From the NCBI GenBank assembly GCA_000720845.1, contig JODU01000003.1, positions 319,169 to 383,168 on the forward strand: 64,000 nucleotides of DNA. The letters are read 5' to 3'. Each line of letters begins with the position of its first letter. Positions within the stretch are counted from its first letter, which is position 1. Source of the DNA: Kitasatospora aureofaciens. GTDB taxonomy: Bacteria > Actinomycetota > Actinomycetes > Streptomycetales > Streptomycetaceae. The translations under genes were made by a program, and so were the position numbers. Shown piece by piece: positions 8,021 through 20,327 of the stretch. The notes beneath the pieces are model-generated. The model was not told the DNA's origin. It saw only the letters and a program-made list of their open reading frames with translations, and did no database searches.

Positions 8021-9832
8021 ATGCGTCGCCCTGTCGCACGGAATCTGACGGTCCTGGCGGTCTCGGCCGCCGTGGTGGTGTCGGTGGGGGCGGCCGCGCC
8101 GCCCACGCCCCGGAGCGGGCCCGCGGCCCCCAAGACCCCGGTGGCCGTCGGGTACGGCGGCGCGGTCGCCAGCGTCGACCAGGACGCCTCCGCCGCCGGC
8201 ATCGAGGTGCTCCGCAAGGGCGGCAACGCCGTCGACGCCGCCGTGGCCACCGCCGCGGCCCTCGGCGTCACCGAGCCCTACTCCGCGGGGGTCGGGGGCG
8301 GCGGCTACTTCGTCTACTACGACGCCAAGTCCCGCACCGTACGCACCATCGACGGCCGCGAGACCGCGCCGCTCACCGCCGACGACAAGCTGTTCACGGA
8401 GAACGGGAAGCCGCTCGCCTTCGCCGACGCCGTCACCAGTGGCCTTGCCGTCGGCACCCCGGGCACACCCGCCACCTGGCAGACCGCCCTCGACCGGTGG
8501 GGCAGCCGCACGCTCTCCTCGGTGCTGAAGCCCGCCGAGCGCCTCGCCCGGCACGGCTTCACCGTCGACGAGACCTTCCGCTCGCAGACCGCCTCCAACG
8601 AGCAGCGGTTCCGCTACTTCCCGGACACCGCCGAGCTGTTCCTGCCGGGGGGCGAACTCCCCGCCGTCGGCTCGACGTTCAAGAACCCGGACCTGGCCCG
8701 CACCTATCAGGAGCTGGGCCGCGAGGGCGTCGGCGCGGTCTACCGCGGCGAACTCGGCGAGGACATCGTCGACACCGTCAACGAGCCGCCCGTCGACCCG
8801 GACTCCGGCTGGAACGCCCGCCCCGGCGACCTGTCCGCCAAGGACCTCGCCGCCTACGAGGCCAAGCTCCAGGCGCCGACCAAGACCTCCTACCGCGGCC
8901 TGGACGTCTACTCCATCGCACCCTCCTCCTCCGGCGGCACCACGGTCGGCGAGGCCCTCAACATCCTGGAGCGCAGCGACCTCTCCACCGCCGACAAGGC
9001 CGGCTACCTGCACCGCTACATCGAGGCCAGCCGCATCGCGTTCGCCGACCGCGGGCGCTGGGTCGGCGACCCGGCCTTCGAGGACGTACCGGCGAAGGAA
9101 CTGCTGTCGCAGCGGTACGCCGACTCGCGCGCCTGCCTGATCAAGGACGACGCGGTGCTCACCAGCCCCCTCGCCCCCGGCGACCCGAGGCACCCGGCCT
9201 CCTGCGCGGACGGCGGCACGGCCGCGCCGACGACGTACGAAGGTGAGAACACCACACACCTGACGGTGGCCGACAAGTGGGGCAACGTCGTCGCCTACAC
9301 GCTCACCATCGAGCAGACCGGCGGCAGCGGCATCACCGTGCCGGGGCGCGGCTTCCTGCTCAACAACGAGCTGACGGACTTCTCCTTCGCCCCGGCCGAC
9401 CCGGCCGTCCACGACCCGAACCTGCCCGGCCCCGGCAAGCGCCCGCGCTCCTCGATCGCTCCGACGATCGTCCTGGACCGGCACCACCAGCCGGTGGTGG
9501 CGCTCGGCTCGCCCGGCGGCGCCACCATCATCACCACCGTGCTCCAGACCCTCACCGGCTTCCTCGACCGCGGACTCCCGCTCGTCGACGCGATCGCCGC
9601 CCCGCGCGCCAGCCAGCGCAACGCCGCCCAGACCGAGCTGGAACCCGGCCTCTACGACAGCGGCGTACGGGCGGAGCTGGAGGGCATCGGGCACTCCTTC
9701 AAACCCAACCCCGAGATCGGCGCCGCGACCGCCGTGCAGCGACTGGCGAACGGCGAGTGGCTGGCCGCCGCGGAGAAGGAACGGCGCGGCGGCGGCTCGG
9801 CCATGGTGGTCCGGCCGGTGCGACAGAAGTAG
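8021..9832 (+). CDS. ggt: secreted gamma-glutamyltransferase / glutathione hydrolase
   Basis: A 603-residue Ntn-hydrolase that cleaves gamma-glutamyl bonds of glutathione-like peptides or poly-gamma-glutamate after autocatalytic processing. The new N-terminal nucleophile is the Thr in GENTTHLTVADKWGN; the large-subunit motifs GGNAVDAAVA and GVGGGGYFVYY are present, as is the substrate-binding GSPGGATIITTV in the small subunit. A signal peptide spans about residues 1-28. ATG 8021 lies five bases after CTGGAGG, whereas the in-frame GTG at 8015 overlaps that RBS. It is transcribed alone; its stop codon directly abuts the stop of the convergent clp gene. Confidence 0.94.
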   Translation: MRRPVARNLTVLAVSAAVVVSVGAAAPPTPRSGPAAPKTPVAVGYGGAVASVDQDASAAGIEVLRKGGNAVDAAVATAAALGVTEPYSAGVGGGGYFVYYDAKSRTVRTIDGRETAPLTADDKLFTENGKPLAFADAVTSGLAVGTPGTPATWQTALDRWGSRTLSSVLKPAERLARHGFTVDETFRSQTASNEQRFRYFPDTAELFLPGGELPAVGSTFKNPDLARTYQELGREGVGAVYRGELGEDIVDTVNEPPVDPDSGWNARPGDLSAKDLAAYEAKLQAPTKTSYRGLDVYSIAPSSSGGTTVGEALNILERSDLSTADKAGYLHRYIEASRIAFADRGRWVGDPAFEDVPAKELLSQRYADSRACLIKDDAVLTSPLAPGDPRHPASCADGGTAAPTTYEGENTTHLTVADKWGNVVAYTLTIEQTGGSGITVPGRGFLLNNELTDFSFAPADPAVHDPNLPGPGKRPRSSIAPTIVLDRHHQPVVALGSPGGATIITTVLQTLTGFLDRGLPLVDAIAAPRASQRNAAQTELEPGLYDSGVRAELEGIGHSFKPNPEIGAATAVQRLANGEWLAAAEKERRGGGSAMVVRPVRQK

Positions 9833-12361
<2,529 letters not shown>

Positions 12362-12877
12362 GGTGTACGGACCTCCGCTGCATCGCTGATCGACGTGCCG
12401 GGGCCGGGTAACCCGGCAGGCGTGCGGTCATGCCCAACATGACACGTTCTGTTCCACCGGGCACATCCGGAGCCCGGCCGGAACCAGCACCCTCGCCCGA
12501 GCCCCGAGCCCCGAGCCCCGAGCCCCGAGCCCCGAGCCGACCACCGGCCCGGGCCACTACCCGGCTCCCGGGCCGGGCCTGCGATCCGGGCTCGGTCCGC
12601 GGTCTGGCTCACGGTCTGGTCGCCGGGTGGGCTCGCGACTCGGGTCTCGGTTCGGGGTCCTGGCCCGGGCCTTCGCTCGGTTGCGGTTCGCGATTCCGGC
12701 GGGTCTGTCGATCTGGCCCCGACTCGCGGCCCCGGCCCAGTACACGGCCTGCCCCCGGGTGGGCTCGCGGCGCGGTCCGGGGCTCGGGCTTGCGGCCGCC
12801 CGGGCCCTTGCCCGGCTCTCGGTCCGGGACCCGGACCCGGACCCGGACCGGGTCCCGGTCCCCCGTCGCGCCGTCTC
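12362..12877. other. repeat-rich intergenic region
   Basis: These 516 bases between clpC and the methionine aminopeptidase gene hold simple-sequence DNA. Six perfect CCCGAGC units fill 12496-12537, and a run of CGGACC-type hexamers covers about 12823-12862. Between them many degenerate CGGGxxC words recur. No frame shows codon bias typical of a gene. The clpC promoter must lie in about 12362-12450; I see no HspR or ClgR box there. Confidence 0.6.
12496..12537. repeat. 7-bp microsatellite (CCCGAGC) x 6
   Basis: Six uninterrupted copies of CCCGAGC. A 7-bp unit does not preserve a reading frame, which fits a non-coding location. Copy number may vary by slippage. Confidence 0.9.
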
Positions 12878-13654
12878 TCAGAGGCCGTCCCTCGATGTCA
12901 GGACGCGTGGGCCGCTTTCCGTGATCGCCACCGTGTGCTCCACGTGCGCCGCCTGGGAGCCGTCGTTCGTGCGCAGGGTCCAGCCGTCGGGAGCCGCGTG
13001 GTAGTCGTCGCGGCCGCCGGCGGTCAGCATGGGCTCGATGGCGAGGACCATGCCGTGCCGCAGCGGGAGCCCGCGTCCCGGGCGGCCCTCGTTGGGCACC
13101 CCCGGGTCCTCGTGCATGTGCCGGCCGATGCCGTGGCCGCCGAAGTCCTCCATGATCCCGTAACCGGCCGACCGGCAGACCGTGCCGATGGCGTGCGCGA
13201 TGTCGCCGATGCGGTTGCCGACGACGGCCGCCCCGATGCCCGCCTCCAGGGCCCGCTCCGCGGTCTCGATCAGCGCCAGGTCGGCCGGGCGCGGGGTGCC
13301 CACCACGAAGCTGAGCGCCGAGTCGCCCGCCCAGCCGTCCAGGAGGGCGCCGCAGTCGATGGAGACCAGGTCCCCGTCGCGCAGCCGGTAGCCGTCCGGG
13401 ATGCCGTGCACGATCGCGTCGTTCACCGACGCGCAGATGACGCCCGGGAAGGGTGTCGGAGCGAAGGAGGGGCGGTAGCCGAGGAACGGCGAGCCCGCGC
13501 CCGCCTCCCGCAGTACCTCGTGCGCCACCGCGTCCAGCTCCAGCAGGGACACGCCCACGTCCGCGGCCTGCCGTACGGCGGTCAGGGCGCGCGCGACGAC
13601 CTGTCCGGCCGCGTGCATGGCGTCGATCGATGTGTCCGTCTTGAGTTCCACCAT
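12878..13654 (-). CDS. map: methionine aminopeptidase, type I
   Basis: A 258-residue two-metal peptidase removing initiator Met. The metal ligands are visible: Asp in VSIDCGALLDGWAGDSA (two Asp), His in GHGIGRHMHEDPGVPN, Glu in AIEPM and Glu in VEHTVAIT. The substrate-side His is in NDAIVHGIP. The N-terminus (MVELKTDTSIDAM) lacks any zinc-finger extension. Streptomyces carries several map genes; the housekeeping one normally sits in the ribosomal protein/secY region, so this is an accessory copy. It is divergent from a small XRE regulator, and a palindrome lies two bases before its start codon, indicating dedicated repression. Confidence 0.93.
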   Translation of the reverse strand: MVELKTDTSIDAMHAAGQVVARALTAVRQAADVGVSLLELDAVAHEVLREAGAGSPFLGYRPSFAPTPFPGVICASVNDAIVHGIPDGYRLRDGDLVSIDCGALLDGWAGDSALSFVVGTPRPADLALIETAERALEAGIGAAVVGNRIGDIAHAIGTVCRSAGYGIMEDFGGHGIGRHMHEDPGVPNEGRPGRGLPLRHGMVLAIEPMLTAGGRDDYHAAPDGWTLRTNDGSQAAHVEHTVAITESGPRVLTSRDGL

Positions 13655-13655
13655 G

Positions 13656-13683
13656 CCAATTACTATACCGGTATTTTAATTGG
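13656..13683. promoter_or_regulatory. palindrome between map and XRE gene
   Basis: A 28-bp AT-rich palindrome, arms CCAATTACTATACC and GGTATTTTAATTGG, matching at 12 of 14 positions around a central CCGG. Partial copies (CCGGTATGGGAA, CCGGTATTAGAA) follow at about 13721-13750, nearer the XRE gene. This is probably the operator of that regulator, covering the map promoter and autoregulating its own. Confidence 0.65.
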
Positions 13684-13754
13684 GTTCGCGCGCGGTGGCG
13701 ACGGATCGCCCGCGGGGCGGGACCGGTATGGGAAGCCGGTATTAGAATGACGAC

Positions 13755-14006
13755 ATGGTACGCACCCCTCTGACCCCCGAAGAGCGCGAGCGCGGCGAGC
13801 AGCTCGGGCGCCTGCTCCGCGCGGCCCGCGGCGAGAGGAGCATGACGGCGGTCGCCGCCCAGGCCGGCATCTCCGCCGAGACGCTGCGCAAGATCGAGAC
13901 CGGCCGGGCGCCCACCCCGGCGTTCTTCACGGTGGCCGCGCTGGCCGGCGCGCTGGGGCTGTCCATGGACGAGCTGGTGGGCAGGTGCGCGCCCGTGCCG
14001 GCCTGA
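13755..14006 (+). CDS. XRE-family helix-turn-helix regulator
   Basis: An 83-residue protein that is almost entirely one Cro/C1-type helix-turn-helix domain: LGRLLRAARGERSMTAVAAQAGISAETLRKIETGRAPTP, with the recognition helix at SAETLRKIE, ending in DELVGRC. There is no effector domain. It is divergent from map with 100 bases between the starts, and the CCGGTATT-type repeats between them are likely targets. The pairing suggests that it senses something linked to N-terminal processing, such as antibiotic inhibition of the aminopeptidase; that is speculation. ATG 13755 is close to the promoter, with no clear RBS, so the message may be leaderless. Confidence 0.85.
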   Translation: MVRTPLTPEERERGEQLGRLLRAARGERSMTAVAAQAGISAETLRKIETGRAPTPAFFTVAALAGALGLSMDELVGRCAPVPA

Positions 14007-14162
14007 GGCGGCGGCACTCACCCACAGGAGTGCGAAACACGATCGACACCGCGCCTTGACGACGATGGTCTTGGCAAGCCCCTCCGGCCAGGCTTACGTT
14101 CGTCCCTCTACGGCCTGCTCTACGGGCGTAGAGGCTCTGACGTCGTGTCGAAGGAGCAGCTC

Positions 14163-15005
14163 ATGGCCAACGTCGTACGTGCCGCTCTCGTCCAGGCCAC
14201 CTGGACCGGCGACACCGAGTCCATGGTGGCGAAACACGAGGAGCATGCCCGCGAGGCCGCCCGGCGGGGTGCCAAGGTCATCGGGTTCCAGGAGGTGTTC
14301 AACGCCCCCTACTTCTGCCAGGTCCAGGACCCCGAGCACTACCGCTGGGCCGAGCCGGTGCCCGACGGCCCCACCACCCGCCGTATGCAGGAGCTGGCCC
14401 GCGAGACCGGCATGGTGCTCGTCGTCCCCGTCTTCGAGGTCGAGCAGTCCGGCTTCTACTACAACACCGCGGCCGTGATCGACGCCGACGGCACCGTCCT
14501 CGGCACCTACCGCAAGCATCACATCCCGCAGGTCAAGGGCTTCTGGGAGAAGTTCTACTTCCGCCCCGGCAACCTCGGCTGGCCGGTCTTCGACACCGCC
14601 GTCGGCAAGGTCGGCGTGTACATCTGCTACGACCGTCACTTTCCCGAGGGGTGGCGCCAACTCGGCCTCGGCGGCGCCCAGCTGGTCTACAACCCGTCCG
14701 CCACCCACCGCGGCCTCTCCGCCCACCTGTGGCAGCTGGAGCAGCCCGCCGCGGCCGTCGCCAACGAGTACTTCGTCGCCGCCATCAACCGCGTCGGCGT
14801 CGAGGAGTACGGGGACAACGACTTCTACGGCACGTCGTACTTCGTCGACCCGCGCGGGCAGTTCGTCGGCGAGACGGCCAGCGACACCAAGGAGGAGCTG
14901 GTCGTCCGCGACCTGGACTTCGACCTCATCGACGAGGTCCGGCAGCAGTGGGCCTTCTACCGCGACCGCCGCCCCGACGCCTACGAGGGGCTGGTGCGGC
15001 CGTGA
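14163..15005 (+). CDS. nitrilase-superfamily amidohydrolase, beta-ureidopropionase-like (copy 1)
   Basis: A 280-residue carbon-nitrogen hydrolase, probably N-carbamoyl-beta-alanine or N-carbamoyl-D-amino acid amidohydrolase, releasing ammonia and CO2. The catalytic Glu-Lys-Cys triad is visible in GFQEVF, YRKHHIPQVKGFWE and ICYDRHFPEG. ATG 14163 follows GAAGGAG; an in-frame start at 14145 has no such site. It overlaps the aminotransferase by GTGA, so the two are translationally coupled. The protein is very similar along its whole length to that of 18036. Together with dihydropyrimidinase, the locus fits the last two steps of reductive pyrimidine catabolism. Confidence 0.9.
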   Translation: MANVVRAALVQATWTGDTESMVAKHEEHAREAARRGAKVIGFQEVFNAPYFCQVQDPEHYRWAEPVPDGPTTRRMQELARETGMVLVVPVFEVEQSGFYYNTAAVIDADGTVLGTYRKHHIPQVKGFWEKFYFRPGNLGWPVFDTAVGKVGVYICYDRHFPEGWRQLGLGGAQLVYNPSATHRGLSAHLWQLEQPAAAVANEYFVAAINRVGVEEYGDNDFYGTSYFVDPRGQFVGETASDTKEELVVRDLDFDLIDEVRQQWAFYRDRRPDAYEGLVRP

Positions 15006-16285
15006 CCCGTGACCTCTTCGCCCGCCACCGCGCCGTCCTGCCCGACTGGCTCGCCCTCTACTACGAGGACCCGCTGGAGATCACCCACGGCGAGGGCCGG
15101 CACGTCTGGGACGCCGCCGGCAACAAGTACCTCGACTTCTTCGGCGGCATCCTCACCACGATGACCGCACACGCCCTGCCCGAGGTCACCAAGGCCGTCG
15201 CCGAACAGGCCGGCCGGATCATCCACTCCTCGACCCTCTACCTCAACCGCCCGATGGTCGAACTCGCCGAACGCGTCGCCCAGCTGTCCGGCATCCCCGA
15301 CGCCCGCGTCTTCTTCACCACCTCCGGCACCGAGGCCAACGACACCGCCCTGCTGCTCGCCACCACCCACCGGCGCAGCAACACGATCCTGGCGATGCGC
15401 AACAGCTACCACGGCCGCTCCTTCAGCGCCGTCGGCATCACCGGCAACCGCGGCTGGTCCCCGACCTCCCTCTCCCCGCTCCAGACCCTCTACGTGCACG
15501 GCGGCGTCCGCACCCGCGGCCCCTACGCCCACCTGGACGACCGGGACTTCATCGACGCCTGCGTGGACGACCTCGAGGACCTGCTCGGCCACACCCGAGC
15601 CCCCGCCGCCCTGATCGCCGAACCCGTCCAGGGCGTCGGCGGCTTCACCTCCCCGCCGGACGGCCTGTACGCGGCCTTCCGCGAGGTGCTGCACGAGCGC
15701 GGCATCCTGTGGATCGCCGACGAGGTGCAGACCGGCTGGGGACGCACCGGCGAGCACTTCTGGGGCTGGCAGGCGCACGGGCGGAGTGGCCCGCCGGACA
15801 TCGTCACCTTCGCCAAGGGCATCGGCAACGGCATGTCGATCGGCGGCGTCATCGCCCGCGCCGAGATCATGAACTGCCTCGACGCCAACAGCATCTCCAC
15901 CTTCGGCGGCACCCAGGTCACCATGGCCGCGGGCCTCGCCAACCTCAACCACCTCCTGGAGCACGACCTCCAGGGCAACGCCCGGCGCGTCGGCGGCCTG
16001 CTCATCGAACGCCTGCGGGCCGCCGCCGCGCAGGTGCCGCACGTGCGCGAGGTGCGCGGGCGCGGGCTGATGATCGGCGTCGAGCTGACCCGGCCGGGCA
16101 CCGACGAGGCCGCCCCCGAGGCGGCGTCCACCGTCCTGGAGGAGGCCCGCGCCGGCGGGCTGCTCGTCGGCAAGGGCGGCGGCCACCGCACCAGCGTCCT
16201 GCGCATCGCCCCGCCGATGTCCCTCACCGTCGCGGAGGCCGAGGAGGGCGCCGCCATCCTCGAACGCGCCCTGCGGAGCATCTGA
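15002..16285 (+). CDS. class III PLP aminotransferase (beta-alanine/GABA-pyruvate type)
   Basis: A 427-residue fold-type I aminotransferase. The PLP-binding Lys is in FAKGIGNGMSIGG, the ring-nitrogen Asp in IADEVQTGWGRTG, and the phosphate-binding residues in FFTTSGTEANDTA. It most likely moves the amino group of beta-alanine (the ureidopropionase product) to pyruvate or 2-oxoglutarate; alanine-glyoxylate aminotransferase 2 is the closest general family, so glyoxylate is possible. The GTG start shares bases with the TGA of the preceding gene (GTGA), showing tight coupling. The PucR gene follows after 31 bases. Confidence 0.9.
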   Translation: MTRDLFARHRAVLPDWLALYYEDPLEITHGEGRHVWDAAGNKYLDFFGGILTTMTAHALPEVTKAVAEQAGRIIHSSTLYLNRPMVELAERVAQLSGIPDARVFFTTSGTEANDTALLLATTHRRSNTILAMRNSYHGRSFSAVGITGNRGWSPTSLSPLQTLYVHGGVRTRGPYAHLDDRDFIDACVDDLEDLLGHTRAPAALIAEPVQGVGGFTSPPDGLYAAFREVLHERGILWIADEVQTGWGRTGEHFWGWQAHGRSGPPDIVTFAKGIGNGMSIGGVIARAEIMNCLDANSISTFGGTQVTMAAGLANLNHLLEHDLQGNARRVGGLLIERLRAAAAQVPHVREVRGRGLMIGVELTRPGTDEAAPEAASTVLEEARAGGLLVGKGGGHRTSVLRIAPPMSLTVAEAEEGAAILERALRSI

Positions 16286-16316
16286 CCGCCGCGTCCCGAG
16301 CCCAGGAGGCGCTGCC

Positions 16317-17933
16317 ATGACCACCACCTCGCAGACCCCGGCCCAGCAGCCCCGGGAGCCCTGGGAGCCGGCTCTCTCGGTCCGTCAGGTCCTCGGCCTC
16401 GAACGGGTGCAGGCCGGACAGCCCGAGGTGGTGGCCGGTGCCCACCGGCTCGACCGGCCGGTGCGCTGGGTGCACGTCGCCGAGGCCGCCGACGTCGGCG
16501 TGATGCTCACCGGCGGCGAGATGGTCCTCACCACCGGCGTGCTCCTCGCCGGTGACGAGGACAAGCAGGGCGAGTACGTCCGCTCCCTGGACCGTGCCGA
16601 GGCCGCGGCCGTCGTGCTCGGCCTCGGCCGCGCCTTCCCCGCCCCGCCCGACGTGATGCGCAGGGCGGCCGAGCGCTGCGGGCTGCCCATGGTCGTCCTG
16701 CACCGGCCCTTCCCCTTCGCCGAACTGACCGAGGAGGTCCAGTCCCGGCTGCTGCGGCGCAAGTTCGCCGCCGTCAGCCTCTCCGAGGCGGTCCGCACCG
16801 AGCTGACCGGCCTGATCACCGCGGGCGCCCCGGTGCAGCGCCTGCTCGACGAGGTGGCCCGGCACGCCGTCTGCCCGGTGGTCGTCACCAACCTCGCCCA
16901 CCGCGTCCTCGCCACGGCCGGGGAGCGGGCGGCCGTCGACGACGTGCTCCGGGACTGGGAACGCATCGCCCGCCAGGCCGGTGCCGGGTCCGCCGACGGC
17001 TGGATCCGCGCCGAACTGAGCTGCCGCGGGGAGCGTTGGGGCCGCCTGGTGCTGTGCGGCTACGGCGGGGACCGCGCCGCCGGACGGCTGCTCGCCGACC
17101 GGGCCGCCGAGGCCCTCGTGCTGCACCGCATGCTCGCCGGTGACGGCACCCACGCCCACGGCACCGGCGGCTCCCGGGACACCTGGGAGGAACACTCCGC
17201 GCGGAGCCTGCTCACCGACCTGGTCAGCGGGGCGGTACCCGCGCGGCAGCTGCTGCCCCGGGCGCGCGCCGCGGGGCTGCCGGTCAACCGGCGCGTCTTC
17301 GTCCCCCTCGTCGTCCGCGAGCGGGACCCCGCCCGGCCCGCCCGGGTACTGCGGCGGCTCGGGCTGCCCGGGCTCGCCGCCGGGCTCGCCGACGAGCGTG
17401 TGGCCGTCCTGCTCAGCCTCGCCCCCGACCAGGACGCCCGGGCCCTGACCGCCCACTTCGCGACCCGGCTGCGATCGGAACCGGACTCCCGCCACGCCGT
17501 GGTCGCCGCCGCCGAAGCCCGCCCCGACTGGGCCGACGTGCCGGCCGGACTGCGCGAGGCCCAGCACGTCGCCGACGCCGTCGCTGACTCCGCGACCGCC
17601 CTGGACCTGCCGCCCGTCGTGCGCCTGCGCGACATCCACCTGCGCGGGCTGGTGCGGCTGCTGCGCGACGACCCGCACGTGCAGTCCTTCGCCGAACGCG
17701 AGCTGGACGGGCTGCTGCGCGGCCCCGACCAGGACCTGCTGCCCGTCCTGCGCACCTACCTCGCCACCGGCCGCAACAAGTCCCGCACCGCCCAGCTCCA
17801 CCACGTCTCCCGGCCCGCGCTCTACCGCCGCCTCGAAGCCATACAGGGCCGCCTCGGCGTCGACCTCGACGACTTCGAGCAGGCCGCCTCCGTCCACATC
17901 GCGCTCCTCGCCCACGACGCACAACAGGGGTGA
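16317..17933 (+). CDS. PucR-family transcriptional regulator
   Basis: A 538-residue regulator. An N-terminal PucR sensing domain (about residues 20-140, with VRWVHVAEAADVGVMLTGGEMVLTTG) precedes a GGDEF-like linking region and the C-terminal PucR helix-turn-helix (TYLATGRNKSRTAQLHHVSRPALYRRLEAIQ). Family members control purine and other nitrogen-compound catabolism and often respond to the pathway substrate. It lies in the middle of the pathway genes, with a good RBS (CAGGAGG) and same-strand spacing, so it is probably co-transcribed with the upstream pair and controls the downstream promoter, where a direct repeat lies. Confidence 0.92.
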   Translation: MTTTSQTPAQQPREPWEPALSVRQVLGLERVQAGQPEVVAGAHRLDRPVRWVHVAEAADVGVMLTGGEMVLTTGVLLAGDEDKQGEYVRSLDRAEAAAVVLGLGRAFPAPPDVMRRAAERCGLPMVVLHRPFPFAELTEEVQSRLLRRKFAAVSLSEAVRTELTGLITAGAPVQRLLDEVARHAVCPVVVTNLAHRVLATAGERAAVDDVLRDWERIARQAGAGSADGWIRAELSCRGERWGRLVLCGYGGDRAAGRLLADRAAEALVLHRMLAGDGTHAHGTGGSRDTWEEHSARSLLTDLVSGAVPARQLLPRARAAGLPVNRRVFVPLVVRERDPARPARVLRRLGLPGLAAGLADERVAVLLSLAPDQDARALTAHFATRLRSEPDSRHAVVAAAEARPDWADVPAGLREAQHVADAVADSATALDLPPVVRLRDIHLRGLVRLLRDDPHVQSFAERELDGLLRGPDQDLLPVLRTYLATGRNKSRTAQLHHVSRPALYRRLEAIQGRLGVDLDDFEQAASVHIALLAHDAQQG

Positions 17934-17973
17934 CACCGTGCAATGCCCGACCCCCGCAGACGTGACACCGTGC
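17930..17973. repeat. direct repeat before second ureidopropionase gene
   Basis: GTGACACCGTGC occurs at 17930-17941 (overlapping the pucR stop codon) and at 17962-17973, 32 bp apart, about three helix turns. It is 63 bases before the next start codon and may be a PucR or nitrogen-regulator target. Confidence 0.5.
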
Positions 17974-18035
17974 CACTCATTTCGGCCAACCGGCTTCCCT
18001 AGTCTCGCCGTACACCGAGCGAGTGGAGGCCGAAG

Positions 18036-18878
<843 letters not shown>

Positions 18879-18912
18879 CCCACCGGGGCCCCTGACAGGA
18901 GGGAACAGCAGC

Positions 18913-20316
18913 ATGAGCAGCCGTACCGTCGTCCGCGGCGGCCTCGTCATCACCGCGTCCGACGAGATCCACGCCGACGTCCTGATCGAGGACGGCCGCG
19001 TCGCCGCCCTCGCCGCGACCGGCACCCAGGCGGCCGAGGCCTTCGATGCCGAGCGGGTGATAGACGCGAGCGGCAAGTACGTCATCCCGGGCGGTGTCGA
19101 CGGCCACACCCACATGGAGATGCCCTTCGGCGGCACCTACGCCGCCGACACCTTCGAGACCGGCACCCGGGCCGCCGCCTGGGGCGGCACCACCACCATC
19201 GTCGACTTCGCCATCCAGAGCGTCGGACACTCCCTGCGCTCCGGCCTGGACGCCTGGCACGCCAAGGCCGAGGGCAACTGCGCCATCGACTACGGCTTCC
19301 ACATGATCGTCTCCGACGTCAACGAGAACACCCTCAAGGAGATGGACCTGCTCGTGGAGGAGGGCGTCACCTCCTTCAAGCAGTTCATGGCCTACCCCGG
19401 CGTCTTCTACTCCGACGACGGCCAGATCCTGCGGGCCATGCAGCGCGCCGCCGACAACGGCGGCCTGATCATGATGCACGCCGAGAACGGCATCGCCATC
19501 GACGTCCTGGTCGAGCAGGCCCTCGCCCGCGGCGAGACCGACCCCCGCTACCACGGCGAGGTCCGCAAGGCCCTCCTGGAGGCCGAGGCCACCCACCGAG
19601 CCATCCGGCTCGCCCAGGTCGCCGGGGCGCCGCTGTACGTCGTGCACGTCTCGGCGACGGAGGCGGTCGCCGAGCTGACCCGGGCCCGCGACGAGGGCCT
19701 CCCCGTCTTCGGCGAGACCTGCCCGCAGTACCTGTTCCTGTCCACCGACAACCTCGCCGAGCCCGGCTTCGAGGGCGCCAAGTACGTGTGCAGCACCCCG
19801 CTCAGGCCCAGGGAGCACCAGGCGGCGCTGTGGCGGGGCCTGCGCACCAACGACCTCCAGGTGGTCTCCACCGACCACTGCCCCTTCTGCTTCAGCGGAC
19901 AGAAGGAACTGGGCCGGGGCGACTTCTCCAAGATCCCCAACGGGATGCCGGGCGTCGAGAACCGCATGGACCTGCTCCACCAGGCCGTCGTCGACGGGCA
20001 CATCAGCCGCCGCCGCTGGATCGAGATCGCCTGTGCCACCCCGGCCCGGATGTTCGGCCTCTACCCGAAGAAGGGCACCATCGCGCCCGGTGCCGACGCC
20101 GACATCGTCGTCTACGACCCGCACACCGAGCAGGTCGTCTCCGCCGAGACCCATCACATGAATGTCGACTACTCGGCCTACGAGGGCCGGCGGATCACCG
20201 GCCGGGTGGAGACCGTGCTCTCGCGCGGCGAACCGGTCGTCACCGAGCGGGAGTACACCGGGCGCAAGGGCCACGGCGTCTACACCCCGCGCGCCACCTG
20301 TCAGTACCTGAACTAG
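18913..20316 (+). CDS. hydA: dihydropyrimidinase / D-hydantoinase
   Basis: A 467-residue amidohydrolase opening dihydrouracil, dihydrothymine or 5-substituted hydantoins. The binuclear zinc site is visible: HxH in GGVDGHTHMEMPF, the carboxylated Lys in SFKQFMAYPG, His in MMHAENG and YVVHVSA, and the Asp in STDHCPFCF. The length equals that of typical bacterial D-hydantoinases. AGGAGG precedes the ATG. It sits directly before the oxidoreductase gene with 11 bases between them and after the ureidopropionase, an order that matches pathway flow. The dihydropyrimidine dehydrogenase of the first step is not in the window, unless the LLM enzyme or a distant gene does that job. Confidence 0.94.
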   Translation: MSSRTVVRGGLVITASDEIHADVLIEDGRVAALAATGTQAAEAFDAERVIDASGKYVIPGGVDGHTHMEMPFGGTYAADTFETGTRAAAWGGTTTIVDFAIQSVGHSLRSGLDAWHAKAEGNCAIDYGFHMIVSDVNENTLKEMDLLVEEGVTSFKQFMAYPGVFYSDDGQILRAMQRAADNGGLIMMHAENGIAIDVLVEQALARGETDPRYHGEVRKALLEAEATHRAIRLAQVAGAPLYVVHVSATEAVAELTRARDEGLPVFGETCPQYLFLSTDNLAEPGFEGAKYVCSTPLRPREHQAALWRGLRTNDLQVVSTDHCPFCFSGQKELGRGDFSKIPNGMPGVENRMDLLHQAVVDGHISRRRWIEIACATPARMFGLYPKKGTIAPGADADIVVYDPHTEQVVSAETHHMNVDYSAYEGRRITGRVETVLSRGEPVVTEREYTGRKGHGVYTPRATCQYLN

Positions 20317-20327
20317 GAGTGGTGCCC

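Noticed and set aside
14007..14162. GlnR-type boxes before the first ureidopropionase gene
   Set aside because: A GAAAC-N6-GACAC arrangement near 14033 only loosely fits the consensus; too weak to report as a site.
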